Below, one piece after another: positions 7,508-16,415 of a stretch of DNA of 54,527 nucleotides; the stretch's first letter is position 1, and every line of letters starts with the position of its first letter. A model generated the notes under the pieces. The model was not told where the DNA came from. It did no database searches and saw only the letters and a program-made list of their open reading frames with translations. Source of the stretch: an uncultured Eubacteriales bacterium (lineage in GTDB: Bacteria > Bacillota > Clostridia > Oscillospirales > UBA644); the NCBI GenBank assembly GCA_934454405.1, contig CAKSFN010000015.1, positions 1-54,527 of the forward strand. The letters run 5' to 3'. The position numbers and the translations under genes are program-made.

Positions 7508-8602
7508 ATGAAACTTGGTATAGTCGGTCTTCCGAACGTCGGAAAGAGCACTCTTTTCAACGCGATAACAAACACGCGTTCCGCAGAAGCGGCAAACTAC
7601 GCCTTCTGCACGATAGAACCGAACGTCGGCGTTGTCAGCGTTCCCGACGAACGGCTGGACGTTCTGACAAGGATGTATTCCCCGAAAAAGACCACCCCCG
7701 CCACCATTGAATTTGTTGATATCGCCGGGCTTGTCAAGGGTGCGTCGAGAGGCGAGGGGCTCGGAAACAAGTTCCTTTCGCATATCAGAGAGGTTGACGC
7801 GATAGTTCACGTCGTTCGCTGCTTCGATGACGAGAATATCGTTCATGTCGAGAGCTCCGTCGATCCCGTCCGCGATATCGGAACGATAAATCTCGAACTC
7901 ATTTTTGCCGATATGGAAACCGCTGAAAAACGCCTTGATAAAGCGAAAAAAGACGCAAAGGGAGATAAAAAGGCTCTTGCCGACGTTGAGCTTTTCGAGA
8001 GAGTAAAGCAGACTCTTGAAGAAGAAAAGCCCATAAGAAGCATGGAGATGGACGAGGACGAATACAAAAAGGTTTACGCCGCAAACTTTCTTACGATAAA
8101 GCCCGTTATCTACGCGGCGAATATGAACGAAGAGGAGTTCGGCGATTCCTCAAAGAACAAATATCTGAAAGCCGTTGAGGATTTCGCGGCGGCGGAGGGT
8201 TCAAAAGTTCTTCCGATATGCGCAAAGCTCGAGGAGGAAATCTCCGACCTCGACGCGGAGGACAGGGAGATGTTCCTTTCGGACATCGGTCTTTCGGAAA
8301 GCGGTCTTGCGCGCCTTATAAAAGCGTCGTACTCCCTGCTCGGTCTTATCAGCTATCTGACCGCCGGCAGCGACGAGGTTCGCGCGTGGACGATAAAAAA
8401 AGGAACGAAAGCGCCTCAGGCGGCGGGAAAGATACATTCCGATTTCGAAAAAGGCTTTATCCGCGCCGAAGTTATATCTTTTAACGACCTTGTCGCGAAC
8501 GAAACGATGACCGCCGCAAAAGAAAAAGGCCTCGTTCGCTCCGAGGGAAAGGAATATGTGATGCAGGACGGAGACGTCGTCCTGTTCAGGTTTAATGTAT
8601 GA
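7508..8602 (+). CDS. ychF: Ribosome-binding ATPase YchF
   Basis: A 364-residue member of the Obg-related YchF/OLA1 group of P-loop proteins. It has GLPNVGKST (P-loop, residues 7-15), DIAGLVKGASRGEGLGN (switch II) and a C-terminal TGS-type domain with SDFEKGFIRAEVISFNDL. The family prefers ATP over GTP, binds ribosomes, and is linked to redox and oxidative-stress control of translation. The ATG at 7508 is preferred over an in-frame upstream start because it follows AAGAGG and opens exactly with the family start MKLGIVGLPNVGKS. Its stop overlaps the next start by four bases (ATGA), so the two genes are co-translated. Confidence 0.96.
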   Translation: MKLGIVGLPNVGKSTLFNAITNTRSAEAANYAFCTIEPNVGVVSVPDERLDVLTRMYSPKKTTPATIEFVDIAGLVKGASRGEGLGNKFLSHIREVDAIVHVVRCFDDENIVHVESSVDPVRDIGTINLELIFADMETAEKRLDKAKKDAKGDKKALADVELFERVKQTLEEEKPIRSMEMDEDEYKKVYAANFLTIKPVIYAANMNEEEFGDSSKNKYLKAVEDFAAAEGSKVLPICAKLEEEISDLDAEDREMFLSDIGLSESGLARLIKASYSLLGLISYLTAGSDEVRAWTIKKGTKAPQAAGKIHSDFEKGFIRAEVISFNDLVANETMTAAKEKGLVRSEGKEYVMQDGDVVLFRFNV

Positions 8603-9183
8603 GCAGACAGATTTGGAGAGCGGGAACGCTCCTTTCCCCCGTTCCGCCCGCGCTTGTGACGTGCGGCGGAGGGGATCTTCCCGAAAACGTGCTGACCGTT
8701 GCGTGGACGGGCATTTTGAACTCCGATCCCGCAAAAACTTACGTCAGCGTCCGTCCGTCGAGGTTTTCTCACGAATTGATAAAGCAAAGCGGAGAGTTTG
8801 TTATAAACGTAACTCCCTCAAAGCTTGTTCGCGCCGCAGACAAAGCGGGCGTGATAACCGGCAGAGGCATTGACAAATTCGAGGAATGCGGACTTTGTAA
8901 AACCCCGTCCGTTTCCGTTGCCTGCCCCACGCTTGCGGATTGCCCTATTGCCCTTGAATGCAGGGTGACGGACGTCGTTTCTCTCGGAACTCACGATATG
9001 TTCGTCGCCGACATCGTCGCGGTCACGGTTGACGACTCGGTTATAGACGACGGCGGCAAATTGCGCATAGAGAAGGCGGGGCTTATGGCTTACGCGCACG
9101 GGACGTATTTCGAACTCGGAAAAAAAATAGGCACGTTCGGCTTCTCTGTTCGGAAGAAAAAGAAAGCGCCGCGCAGAAAATAA
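8599..9183 (+). CDS. Flavin reductase-like FMN-binding split-barrel protein
   Basis: A 194-residue soluble protein of the flavin reductase-like domain family. It starts KQ-type (MSRQIWRAGTLLSPVPPALV), with the core WTGILNSDPAKTYVSVRPSR and FVINVTPSKL typical of FMN-binding split barrels. Such proteins bind FMN and may reduce it with NAD(P)H or act as electron carriers in anaerobes; the actual partner is unknown. Conserved Cys residues (ECGLCK) may tune the flavin or sense redox. Translationally coupled to ychF by ATGA overlap, and the C-terminus ends in a short basic tail (RKKKKAPRRK). A terminator follows. Confidence 0.85.
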   Translation: MSRQIWRAGTLLSPVPPALVTCGGGDLPENVLTVAWTGILNSDPAKTYVSVRPSRFSHELIKQSGEFVINVTPSKLVRAADKAGVITGRGIDKFEECGLCKTPSVSVACPTLADCPIALECRVTDVVSLGTHDMFVADIVAVTVDDSVIDDGGKLRIEKAGLMAYAHGTYFELGKKIGTFGFSVRKKKKAPRRK

Positions 9184-9191
9184 AAAAGAAT

Positions 9192-9228
9192 ATCGGAGGA
9201 AAGGCAAAAGCCCGACCTCCGATTTTTT
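9192..9228 (+). terminator. Terminator of the ychF operon
   Basis: ATCGGAGG / CCTCCGAT stem followed by a run of six T, 9 nt after the stop of the flavin reductase-like gene. Confidence 0.9.
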
Positions 9229-9276
9229 CGTCGCTGAAAACGCCCGTGTTTTACCCTTCGCAGGAACGAAGTATTT

Positions 9277-10617
9277 TTAAGGCTTTTCATCTTGTTTTTC
9301 GCCGCTGTACTTTTTCCGAACAAAAGAGAGAAGAGTGTTTTTTTCGTTCGGCAGCTCTTCGTCTATGACCCGCGAAAGGCAATCGTGAAGCGCCTGCCCT
9401 ATCTCCCTGCCCGACAGAAAAGAGAGCAGGTCGTTTCCGTTAATTGCAAGCTGCGAAAGCGAAAAACACCCTTTTTCTTCTTTTATCCGTTCCGCCGTTT
9501 TGACAAGCGCGTTTATCTGCGCGTATTTTTCATCCTTCATGCAGTCGCTTTGCGCTGCGGTGTCCGCTTTTTTGACCTTCATCAGCAGCGAATAGTTTTT
9601 TTCGCCGATTTTGCAAAGCATCCGCCCCACGCTTTTTTTATCGGGAGGAAAACGGTTGTCATGCTCCCTAATCAGCGTCAGCACGGTGTCCTTTGTTTCG
9701 TTGTCGCATCTGAGCCTGTTCAACACTGTTCTCGCGATTTCCGCGGAGACTTCGGGATGCCCGTGGAAATGCCCCTGTCCGTTCTCGTAATGATAAACGG
9801 CGGGCTTGCCTATATCGTGAAAAAGCATCGTCAGCCGCAGCGTCGGATCGGGGTCGATGCTTCCGACGGAGACAGCGGTGTGCGTGTAAACGTCGTAAAT
9901 ATGATGCTTGTTTTTCTGTTCAAAGCCTATCGTCGGTTTTATTTCGGGAATTATCTGCCCGATAATATCGGAAAAATCAAGAAGTGTCCCTGTCGCGTTT
10001 TTTCCGCAAAGAATCTGTTTCAGCTCCGAAAAAATACGCTCGGCGGAGATTTCGTTCAGCAGTTCTTTTTTCTTCCGCATAGCCTCCGCGGTTTTCGGCT
10101 CTGTCTTAAAGCCGAGCTCCGACGCAAGCCGAAGCGCGCGCAAAATGCGGAGAGCGTCTTCGTCAAATCTTTCGTCGGGGTTACCCACGGCGCGGATAAT
10201 TCCGTTTTTCAAATCTTCTTTTCCGCCGAACGGGTCTATGATTTCCCTGCCGTCAAAAGCCATCGCGTTTATCGTAAAATCGCGTCTTTTAAGGTCTTCC
10301 TCAAGACTCGGCGTGAAGGTGACTTTTTCGGGACGGCGGTTGTCGGAATATTTTCCGTCTATCCGCCATGTGGTTATCTCAAACGGTTCGCCGTCAACGA
10401 GAACGGTAACGGTTCCGTGCTTTATCCCTGTTTCGATGACGGGAAAATCTTTCATTATCTCTTCTGTTTTCTCGGGATGCGCCGAGGTGCAGATGTCGAA
10501 GTCGTGAGGCTCTTTTCCGAGAAGATAATCGCGCACGCAGCCGCCGACGCAATATGCTTTTTCTCCTGCGTCGTTCATCATTTTTATGATTTTTTCGGCT
10601 TTTTCGTTTATTTTCAT
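9277..10617 (-). CDS. cca: CCA tRNA nucleotidyltransferase with HD domain
   Basis: A 446-residue class II nucleotidyltransferase that builds or repairs the 3' CCA end of tRNAs. The head carries GGCVRDYLLGKEPHDFDI (the catalytic DxD pair is in DFDI) and RRDFTINAMAF. A body of poly(A)-polymerase type follows, then an HD domain (LFHDIGKP, HFHGHPEVSAEIA). Some members add only A or only CC, which sequence alone cannot settle. The frame is open upstream, but the ATG at 10617 has GGAGGA close upstream and overlaps the recD2 stop by four bases (ATGA), which fixes the start and shows co-translation. Second gene of the recD2 operon. Confidence 0.93.
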   Translation of the reverse strand: MKINEKAEKIIKMMNDAGEKAYCVGGCVRDYLLGKEPHDFDICTSAHPEKTEEIMKDFPVIETGIKHGTVTVLVDGEPFEITTWRIDGKYSDNRRPEKVTFTPSLEEDLKRRDFTINAMAFDGREIIDPFGGKEDLKNGIIRAVGNPDERFDEDALRILRALRLASELGFKTEPKTAEAMRKKKELLNEISAERIFSELKQILCGKNATGTLLDFSDIIGQIIPEIKPTIGFEQKNKHHIYDVYTHTAVSVGSIDPDPTLRLTMLFHDIGKPAVYHYENGQGHFHGHPEVSAEIARTVLNRLRCDNETKDTVLTLIREHDNRFPPDKKSVGRMLCKIGEKNYSLLMKVKKADTAAQSDCMKDEKYAQINALVKTAERIKEEKGCFSLSQLAINGNDLLSFLSGREIGQALHDCLSRVIDEELPNEKNTLLSFVRKKYSGEKQDEKP

Positions 10618-12857
10618 TTTTCCTCCGCGTTCTCGTCCGCCGTAAAAGCCTCCGCCGCCGCGGCGCTTGCGAATTTCTTCATCCAATGCTTAAGCCCCGA
10701 GTATCTTTTGTTGCTTCTCGCGTTATCGACCATATATTTTATTTTGCGCGCGTCGCCTACGATGATAAGGATTTTTTTTGCGCGGGTGACCGCCGTATAA
10801 AGCAGATTTCGCGTATAAAGAAGCTCGGGACCTTCGAAAAGGGGCAGTACGACAGCGTCAAATTCGCTGCCCTGCGATTTGTGAACCGTTATCGCGTAAG
10901 CCGGTTCGAGTTCTTCCGTTTCCGATGAATTGACCGAATATGTATAAAGGCGGTCGTCGAATCTGACGGAAAGCGTTTCGGAACGCGTGTCTATTTTCTC
11001 AATCGTTCCTATATCGCCGTTAAAAATGCCGTTTTCGATGTCTCCGTCGGGTTTTTCGCCGACAAGGTCGTAGTCGTTTCTTATCTGCATGACCTTGTCT
11101 CCTTCCCGAAAGACAAGACCTCTGAGCGTAAGCTCTTTCTTCGACGCGGAAGCGGGATTCAGCGCGTCCCTGAGAGTTTCGTTCAGCGCGGACGTCCCCG
11201 AACCGCCCTTTCGCGTCGGCGAAAGCACCTGTATATCCTTAAACGGGTCGAAGCCGTAAGCGTTGGGAAGTCTCGACGTGCAAAGAGCGCGCACAAGGTC
11301 GTGAAGCTCGTCCGAGCTATGCGTGGAAATAAAGAAAAAATCCCTGTCCTTCGCGTTCAGTACGGGCATACGTCCGTTAAGTATCTCGTGCGCGTTCGTC
11401 ACTATGAGGCTGCGCCGCGCCTGTCTGAAAATTCTGTCAAGGCGAACAGTGGGCAGATATCCGCATTCGAGCAGGTCGCGAAAAACGTTGCCCGCGCCGA
11501 CGGGAGGCAGCTGCGCCGCGTCGCCGACGAGTATAAGCTTTGATTTAAGAGGAAGGGCTTCGAGCAGGTGCGAAAAAAGCGAAAGATCTATCATCGAGCT
11601 TTCGTCCGCGATAACCGCGTCGTATTGAAGCTGATTGTCCTTGTTTCTGTTGAAAACGTATTCCCCGTTTCTCGGCGCGTATTCGAGAAGCCTGTGCAGC
11701 GTTTTCGCATCTCTTCCCGTCAGCTCGGAAATTCTTTTCGCCGCGCGTCCCGTCGGGGCGCAAAGCGCAAAGGAAACTCCCTCCGATTCAAAAACTCTGA
11801 TAATGCCGTTCAGCGTCGTCGTTTTTCCCGTTCCGGGGCCTCCCGTCAACAGCAAAACGCGTTCCTTGACCGCCGCGAAAACCGCTTTTTTCTGGAGCTC
11901 GTCGAACTCAATGCCGAGCCGCCTCTCCGCAAGAGACACGACGCCGTTGAAGTTTTTCGGGTCGTCGCCGGAAAACTGTGCCATCAAAAGAGTTCGGAGC
12001 GCTATCGTCCGCTCGCTGTCGTAGACCCATTTCTGATATACCGCGTCCGAGTTCCCTATTTCGGGAACATACGCCAGAACGCCGTCCGAGATAAGCCTTT
12101 CGAGGCTTGCCGAAACGGTGTCCGCCTCAACGCCGAGCAAAGAGGAAACAATGTCGCGGAGTTTGTTTTTGGGCAAAAAAGTGTGCCCCGACCCGTACAT
12201 ATTGTGATTGAGAACGAATATCAGAGCTGCCTCGATGCGGTTTGAGCTTTCGGTGTCGTAGCCCATGCGCACGGCAATTTTATCCGCCGACTGAAAGCCG
12301 ACGCCGGGTATTTCGCAGAGCCTGTAAGGGTTTGATTTGATTATATCGTAAGAGCGCAAGCCCCATTGTTTGAATATTCTGAACGCGACGGACGGCGTTA
12401 TGCCGAACTGCTGAAAATAAAGAAGAATGGTTTTGACGCCGACGGTTTCTTTGAGAGATTGTGAGATCGCCTCTGCGCGCTGTCTCGAAATTCCCTTCAC
12501 CGTGCAGACCCGTTCGGGCTCGTTCTCGAGAATATCGAGAGTGTCGGGACCGAAAACCGAGATCAGGGCTTTCGCCGTTTTTTCGCGTATCCCCTTGACT
12601 ATGCCCGACGAAAGATAGCGTAGTATAGCCGTTTCGTCCGCAGGCATACGGGAACGGAATGATGTAACGGCAAACTGTCTGCCGTAGGTTTTATGCTCCG
12701 TGTAATCTCCTTCAAGCTCAAGCGTTTCGCCCTCGGAAACGAGCGGAAGAGTGCCCACGGCAACAACGCCGTCTTCTTTCGTTTCGAGTCTCAGCACGCA
12801 ATAGCCGTTTTCGGCGTTTTTGTAAATGATGTCCTCCACAACGCCCTCGATAACCAA
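10614..12857 (-). CDS. recD2: RecD2-type ATP-dependent 5'-3' DNA helicase
   Basis: A 747-residue superfamily 1B helicase. Residues 1-90 form an OB-like region, then helix-hairpin-helix segments (ILENEPERVCTVKGISRQ) found in RecD2 but not in E. coli RecD. The motor has GGPGTGKTTT (Walker A), a VIADESSMIDL Walker B region, VLSPTRKGGSGT, and the terminal AITVHKSQGSEFD motif. No RecB or RecC is present, which fits the stand-alone Gram-positive RecD2 involved in DNA repair. The start is a TTG at 12857 with AAGGAGG nine bases upstream; no ATG fits as well. Driven by the promoter at 12903-12931 and followed by cca with ATGA overlap. Confidence 0.95.
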   Translation of the reverse strand: MVIEGVVEDIIYKNAENGYCVLRLETKEDGVVAVGTLPLVSEGETLELEGDYTEHKTYGRQFAVTSFRSRMPADETAILRYLSSGIVKGIREKTAKALISVFGPDTLDILENEPERVCTVKGISRQRAEAISQSLKETVGVKTILLYFQQFGITPSVAFRIFKQWGLRSYDIIKSNPYRLCEIPGVGFQSADKIAVRMGYDTESSNRIEAALIFVLNHNMYGSGHTFLPKNKLRDIVSSLLGVEADTVSASLERLISDGVLAYVPEIGNSDAVYQKWVYDSERTIALRTLLMAQFSGDDPKNFNGVVSLAERRLGIEFDELQKKAVFAAVKERVLLLTGGPGTGKTTTLNGIIRVFESEGVSFALCAPTGRAAKRISELTGRDAKTLHRLLEYAPRNGEYVFNRNKDNQLQYDAVIADESSMIDLSLFSHLLEALPLKSKLILVGDAAQLPPVGAGNVFRDLLECGYLPTVRLDRIFRQARRSLIVTNAHEILNGRMPVLNAKDRDFFFISTHSSDELHDLVRALCTSRLPNAYGFDPFKDIQVLSPTRKGGSGTSALNETLRDALNPASASKKELTLRGLVFREGDKVMQIRNDYDLVGEKPDGDIENGIFNGDIGTIEKIDTRSETLSVRFDDRLYTYSVNSSETEELEPAYAITVHKSQGSEFDAVVLPLFEGPELLYTRNLLYTAVTRAKKILIIVGDARKIKYMVDNARSNKRYSGLKHWMKKFASAAAAEAFTADENAEEK

Positions 12858-12902
12858 TTCCGTTCGCCTCCTTCTCCGTTCGGATATATCCGTGTTGTGT
12901 GA

Positions 12903-12931
12903 ATTATATCACATTTCGCGACGAAATGCAA
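12903..12931 (-). promoter_or_regulatory. Sigma-A promoter for recD2-cca
   Basis: On the - strand: TTGCAT (12931-12926), 17-nt spacer, TATAAT (12908-12903). It is back-to-back with the rightward promoter at 12942-12970, leaving only 10 nt between the two -35 boxes, so one regulator could affect both. Confidence 0.8.
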
Positions 12932-12941
12932 GAGCGCGGGC

Positions 12942-12970
12942 TTGAAATCAGACCCGATTTGTGGTATTAT
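12942..12970 (+). promoter_or_regulatory. Sigma-A promoter for the YcxB-like gene
   Basis: TTGAAA (12942-12947), 17-nt spacer, TATTAT (12965-12970); leader of about 50 nt. Confidence 0.75.
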
Positions 12971-13026
12971 ATTTTATATTATCCGTTGTCCGCATTCGCC
13001 GGACTGCCGAGCCGAAAGGATATTTT

Positions 13027-13536
13027 ATGAAAAAACAGGTCACGGTCACTTATTCAAAAGATCTTTTGCGCAGATATTTTTCTTATGTTTTCGACAAAAA
13101 AGGAACGAGAACGAAAGCCGTTTTCGCGGTTTCCGCGGCGGTTTTCGCGGTCTGCGTCGCTCTTTCGGCAGTTTTTTATTCCCGGAATGCTGTTGCGGCG
13201 GGCGTCAATCTTTTTTATGTGTTTCTCGGCGTTTCCTCCGTCGCGGCAGCCGTCGCCGCCGTTTATGCTCTTTCGATGCGCCTGTATCCCCTCCTTTCTT
13301 CAAAAAAGATGTCCGGAACGCTCGGAAAGACCGTCATATACGATTTTTCCGATAATTCTTTTACCGCGTCTCCGCCCGACGGACGAGGCAAAAAAAGCTA
13401 TCCGTACCGCGTTATGGTCGGATTTGCCGCGGCAAAGGGGTGCATCTTCGTCTACGGCAATTCGTCTTCCGCTTTTATCCTCCCGTATGATAAGGACATC
13501 GCGGATTTTCTCGAAACAAAGCTGAAAAAGCTGTGA
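13027..13536 (+). CDS. YcxB-like membrane protein
   Basis: A 169-residue protein: short charged N-terminus (KKQVTVTYSKDLLRRYF), two membrane helices at about residues 34-55 and 62-85, and a soluble C-terminal domain (about 95-169). The C-terminal domain ends AFILPYDKDIADFLETKLK, the pattern typical of YcxB-like proteins. Function of the family is unknown; the tail resembles a small PH-like fold. The ATG at 13027 has AAAGGA at good spacing and lies 50 nt after its own promoter. It stands alone, 130 nt before asnS, which has its own promoter. Confidence 0.7.
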   Translation: MKKQVTVTYSKDLLRRYFSYVFDKKGTRTKAVFAVSAAVFAVCVALSAVFYSRNAVAAGVNLFYVFLGVSSVAAAVAAVYALSMRLYPLLSSKKMSGTLGKTVIYDFSDNSFTASPPDGRGKKSYPYRVMVGFAAAKGCIFVYGNSSSAFILPYDKDIADFLETKLKKL

Positions 13537-13582
13537 TTGGCGGCTCAGAAGCCCCGTAAATCCGAAAAAAAAACGAAATCTC

Positions 13583-13611
13583 TTGAAAAACAGGGGTTAT
13601 TCTGCTATACT
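13583..13611 (+). promoter_or_regulatory. Sigma-A promoter for asnS
   Basis: TTGAAA (13583-13588), 17-nt spacer, TATACT (13606-13611). The leader to the asnS ATG is only about 49 nt with a small GTCCC/GGGAC hairpin, too short for a T-box. Confidence 0.8.
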
Positions 13612-13666
13612 AAAATTTATAAAAGATTATTTCTTGTCCCCGCGCGGGACGAGGGAAGGACATATT

Positions 13667-15061
13667 ATGGAAAGAGTACAGGTCAGAGAGATTTTTGCGT
13701 CCCCCGACGGTTTCGGAGGAAAAACGGTCACCGTCGCGGGCTGGTGCAGAACGATACGCGATTCGAAAGCGTTCGGTTTTATCGAGTTGAACGACGGCAG
13801 TTATTTCAAGTCCGTTCAGGTCGTTTTCGAGGCTTCGAAATTGGAGAATTACAAGCAGATAGCGTCTCTCAGCGTCGGTTCCGCCGTTGAGGTGAAGGGC
13901 GTTCTCGAACTGACGCCCGAAAACAAGCAGCCGTTTGAGATCAAGGCGGAGCAGATAACCGTTTGCGGCGAATCCGTTCCCGAATATCCGCTTCAAAAGA
14001 AACGTCACTCCCCCGAATTTTTGCGCACGATAGCGCATCTTCGTCCGAGAACGAACCTTTTCAGCGCTGTTTTCAGGGTGCGTTCCGTCGCGGCTTACGC
14101 CATTCACAAATTCTTTCAGGACAGACACTTTGTATACGTCCACACGCCGATAATCACCGCCAGCGACTGCGAAGGCGCGGGAGAGATGTTCCGCGTTACG
14201 ACGTTTGATCCCGAAAACGTTCCCGTGACGGAGGACGGTCAGCCCGACTGGTCGAAGGACTTTTTCGGCAAAGCCGCAAAACTGACGGTCAGCGGACAGC
14301 TTGAAGCCGAAACTTACGCGCTTGCTTTCGGTTCGATATACACTTTCGGTCCGACATTCCGCGCCGAGAAATCGAATACGACCCGTCACGCCGCGGAGTT
14401 CTGGATGATCGAGCCCGAGATAGCGTTCGCGGATCTTGCGGACGATATGGATCTTGCGAGAGATATGATAAAATTCGTTATTTCCTACGTTATGGAAAAC
14501 TGCGCCGCGGAAATGGAGTTTTTCAACAGCTTTGTTGACAAAGGTCTTATCGAAAGACTTAAAGGCGTTGTAGAGTCCGAATTCGTGCGCGTGACATACA
14601 CCGAAGCGGTGAAGATCCTCGAAAAGAACAACGATAAATTCGAATATCCCGTTTCGTGGGGCTGCGACCTGCAAACGGAGCATGAAAGATACCTCACGGA
14701 AACGGTTTACAAAAAACCCGTTTTCGTAACGGATTATCCGCAGGATATAAAAGCGTTTTATATGAGACTTAACGACGACGGAAAGACGGTTGCCGCAGCA
14801 GACCTGCTCGTTCCCGGCATAGGAGAGATAATCGGAGGCAGCCAGAGAGAGGAAAGACTTGATTATCTTCTTCGCGCGCTTGATAAATTCGGGCTTGACG
14901 AAAAAGATTATTCGTGGTACCTCGATCTCCGCCGTTACGGCGGCTGCAAGCATGCGGGCTTCGGTCTCGGCTTTGAAAGACTGATTATGTATATAACGGG
15001 TGTTTCGAACATTCGCGACGTGCTTCCGTTCCCGAGAACTCTCGGGTCGGCTGAATTTTGA
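13667..15061 (+). CDS. asnS: Asparaginyl-tRNA synthetase
   Basis: A 464-residue class IIb aminoacyl-tRNA synthetase that charges tRNA-Asn. The N-terminal OB-fold anticodon domain covers about residues 1-105. Motif 2 is FRAEKSNTTRHAAEFWMIEPE-like, with the SNTTRH signature of AsnRS rather than AspRS. Motif 3 is GFGLGFERL near the end, followed by NIRDVLPFPR. The ATG at 13667 follows GGGAAGGA; the open frame before it overlaps the promoter. The next gene is an aspartate-aminotransferase-like enzyme, so Asp/Asn supply and charging may be co-expressed. No T-box leader precedes it. Confidence 0.96.
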   Translation: MERVQVREIFASPDGFGGKTVTVAGWCRTIRDSKAFGFIELNDGSYFKSVQVVFEASKLENYKQIASLSVGSAVEVKGVLELTPENKQPFEIKAEQITVCGESVPEYPLQKKRHSPEFLRTIAHLRPRTNLFSAVFRVRSVAAYAIHKFFQDRHFVYVHTPIITASDCEGAGEMFRVTTFDPENVPVTEDGQPDWSKDFFGKAAKLTVSGQLEAETYALAFGSIYTFGPTFRAEKSNTTRHAAEFWMIEPEIAFADLADDMDLARDMIKFVISYVMENCAAEMEFFNSFVDKGLIERLKGVVESEFVRVTYTEAVKILEKNNDKFEYPVSWGCDLQTEHERYLTETVYKKPVFVTDYPQDIKAFYMRLNDDGKTVAAADLLVPGIGEIIGGSQREERLDYLLRALDKFGLDEKDYSWYLDLRRYGGCKHAGFGLGFERLIMYITGVSNIRDVLPFPRTLGSAEF

Positions 15062-15070
15062 TAAAATAAA

Positions 15071-15099
15071 CGACCGACGGGATTGGAGACCCGCGGTCG
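15071..15099 (+). promoter_or_regulatory. Long hairpin before the aminotransferase start
   Basis: CGACCG-A-CGGG / CCCG-CGGTCG, ten pairs with one bulge and an eight-base loop, just upstream of the ribosome site AGGAG. No T run follows, so it is more likely an mRNA stability or translation element than a terminator. Confidence 0.5.
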
Positions 15100-15114
15100 A
15101 ACAGGAGTGATATT

Positions 15115-16380
15115 ATGTATAAATTTACGGAAAATGAATTTGAGCAGCTCAAAAAACAATACGAGGAGTACAAGGCGCGCGGACTTTCTCTCGATATGTC
15201 GAGGGGCAAGCCCTGCACCGAGCAGCTTGATCTTTGCGAACCCCTGCTTGCGGATATCGTTACGAACAGGGACTGTTACGGCGAAGGCGGCGTCGATCTT
15301 CGAAACTACGGCGTGCTTGACGGCATCGTTGAGATGAAGCGTATTTTCGCCGACCTGATGGACGTTACCCCCGATATGGTCATCGCAGGCGACAGTTCTT
15401 CTCTGAAACTGATGTACGACGCGCTTTCGGACGCGATGTACGCCGGTGTTCTCGGCTCCGATAAGCCGTGGTCGAAATATGACGGCATATCGTTTATCTG
15501 CGTCGTTCCCGGCTATGACAGGCACTTTGCCGTTACCGAGCGTCTCGGCGTAAATATGATAAATGTTCCGCTGCTTGACGACGGCCCCGATATGGATATG
15601 GTTGAAAAGCTTGTCGCGTCGAACGAAACGATAAAGGGTATCTGGTGCGTTCCCAAGTATTCCAACCCCGACGGCATAACTTACAGCGACGAGGTCGTAA
15701 GACGCTTCGCCGCGCTGAAGCCCGCCGCAAAGGATTTCAGAATTTTCTGGGATAACGCCTATGCCGTTCACGATTTTGACAGAAACGACTGCGATCATCT
15801 GCTCAATATCTTTGACGAAGCGAAGAAGTACGGCAACGAGGATATGATCTATATGTTCTGCTCGACTTCGAAGATAACCTATCCCGGCGCGGGCGTGGCG
15901 GCGATGATAGCCAGCCCCGCAAACGTGAAATATTACGAAAAGAGCCTTTCATATCAGTTCATCGGTCCGAATAAACTCAATCAGATGCGTCACGTCAGGT
16001 TTTTCAGGGACGCGCAGGGAGTGCTCGACCTGATGACGAAGCACGCCGCAATTATAAAACCGCATTTTGATGCCGTTTTGAAAGAACTGCACGCGGAGCT
16101 TACGGGGCTTTGCACGTGGCACGAGCCCAAAGGCGGATATTTTATTTCTCTTTATACCCCGGACGGCTGCGCAAAACGCGTTGTCGAGCTGATGAAGGAA
16201 GCCGGCGTTAAAATGACCGGCGCGGGCGCGTCGTATCCTTACGGAAAAGACCCTCACGATTCGAACATCAGAATAGCTCCGACTTTTCCGTCTGTTGAGG
16301 AGATATCCCTCGCCGCAAAGGTTTTCTGCGTCTGCTGCAAGCTTGCCGTCGCGGAAAAGCAGCTCGCGGAGAAAAACTGA
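15115..16380 (+). CDS. PLP-dependent aminotransferase, aspartate aminotransferase-like
   Basis: A 421-residue fold-type I PLP enzyme. It starts with a helical lead and MSRGKPCTEQLDL, has the substrate loop PKYSNPDGITY, the cofactor Asp region FWDNAYAVHDF, and the Schiff-base Lys in CSTSKITYPGAG (K253). This matches the MocR-like aminotransferase family that includes aspartate aminotransferases; substrate assignment is inferred from family and from being next to asnS. It would interconvert aspartate and oxaloacetate. Start has AGGAG nine bases upstream. Followed by uppP after 35 nt, with no terminator between. Confidence 0.85.
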   Translation: MYKFTENEFEQLKKQYEEYKARGLSLDMSRGKPCTEQLDLCEPLLADIVTNRDCYGEGGVDLRNYGVLDGIVEMKRIFADLMDVTPDMVIAGDSSSLKLMYDALSDAMYAGVLGSDKPWSKYDGISFICVVPGYDRHFAVTERLGVNMINVPLLDDGPDMDMVEKLVASNETIKGIWCVPKYSNPDGITYSDEVVRRFAALKPAAKDFRIFWDNAYAVHDFDRNDCDHLLNIFDEAKKYGNEDMIYMFCSTSKITYPGAGVAAMIASPANVKYYEKSLSYQFIGPNKLNQMRHVRFFRDAQGVLDLMTKHAAIIKPHFDAVLKELHAELTGLCTWHEPKGGYFISLYTPDGCAKRVVELMKEAGVKMTGAGASYPYGKDPHDSNIRIAPTFPSVEEISLAAKVFCVCCKLAVAEKQLAEKN

Positions 16381-16415
16381 CCGCGACCGAAACAAACGAT
16401 TCAGGTGATTGATTT

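Noticed and set aside
9292..10800. Long 502-codon frame opposite cca
   Set aside because: It is the mirror of a clear CCA-enzyme gene; composition (many Phe, Arg and Cys) and lack of known domains mark it as a shadow.
13610..14953. 447-codon frame opposite asnS
   Set aside because: Antisense shadow of the AsnRS gene without ribosome site or domain.
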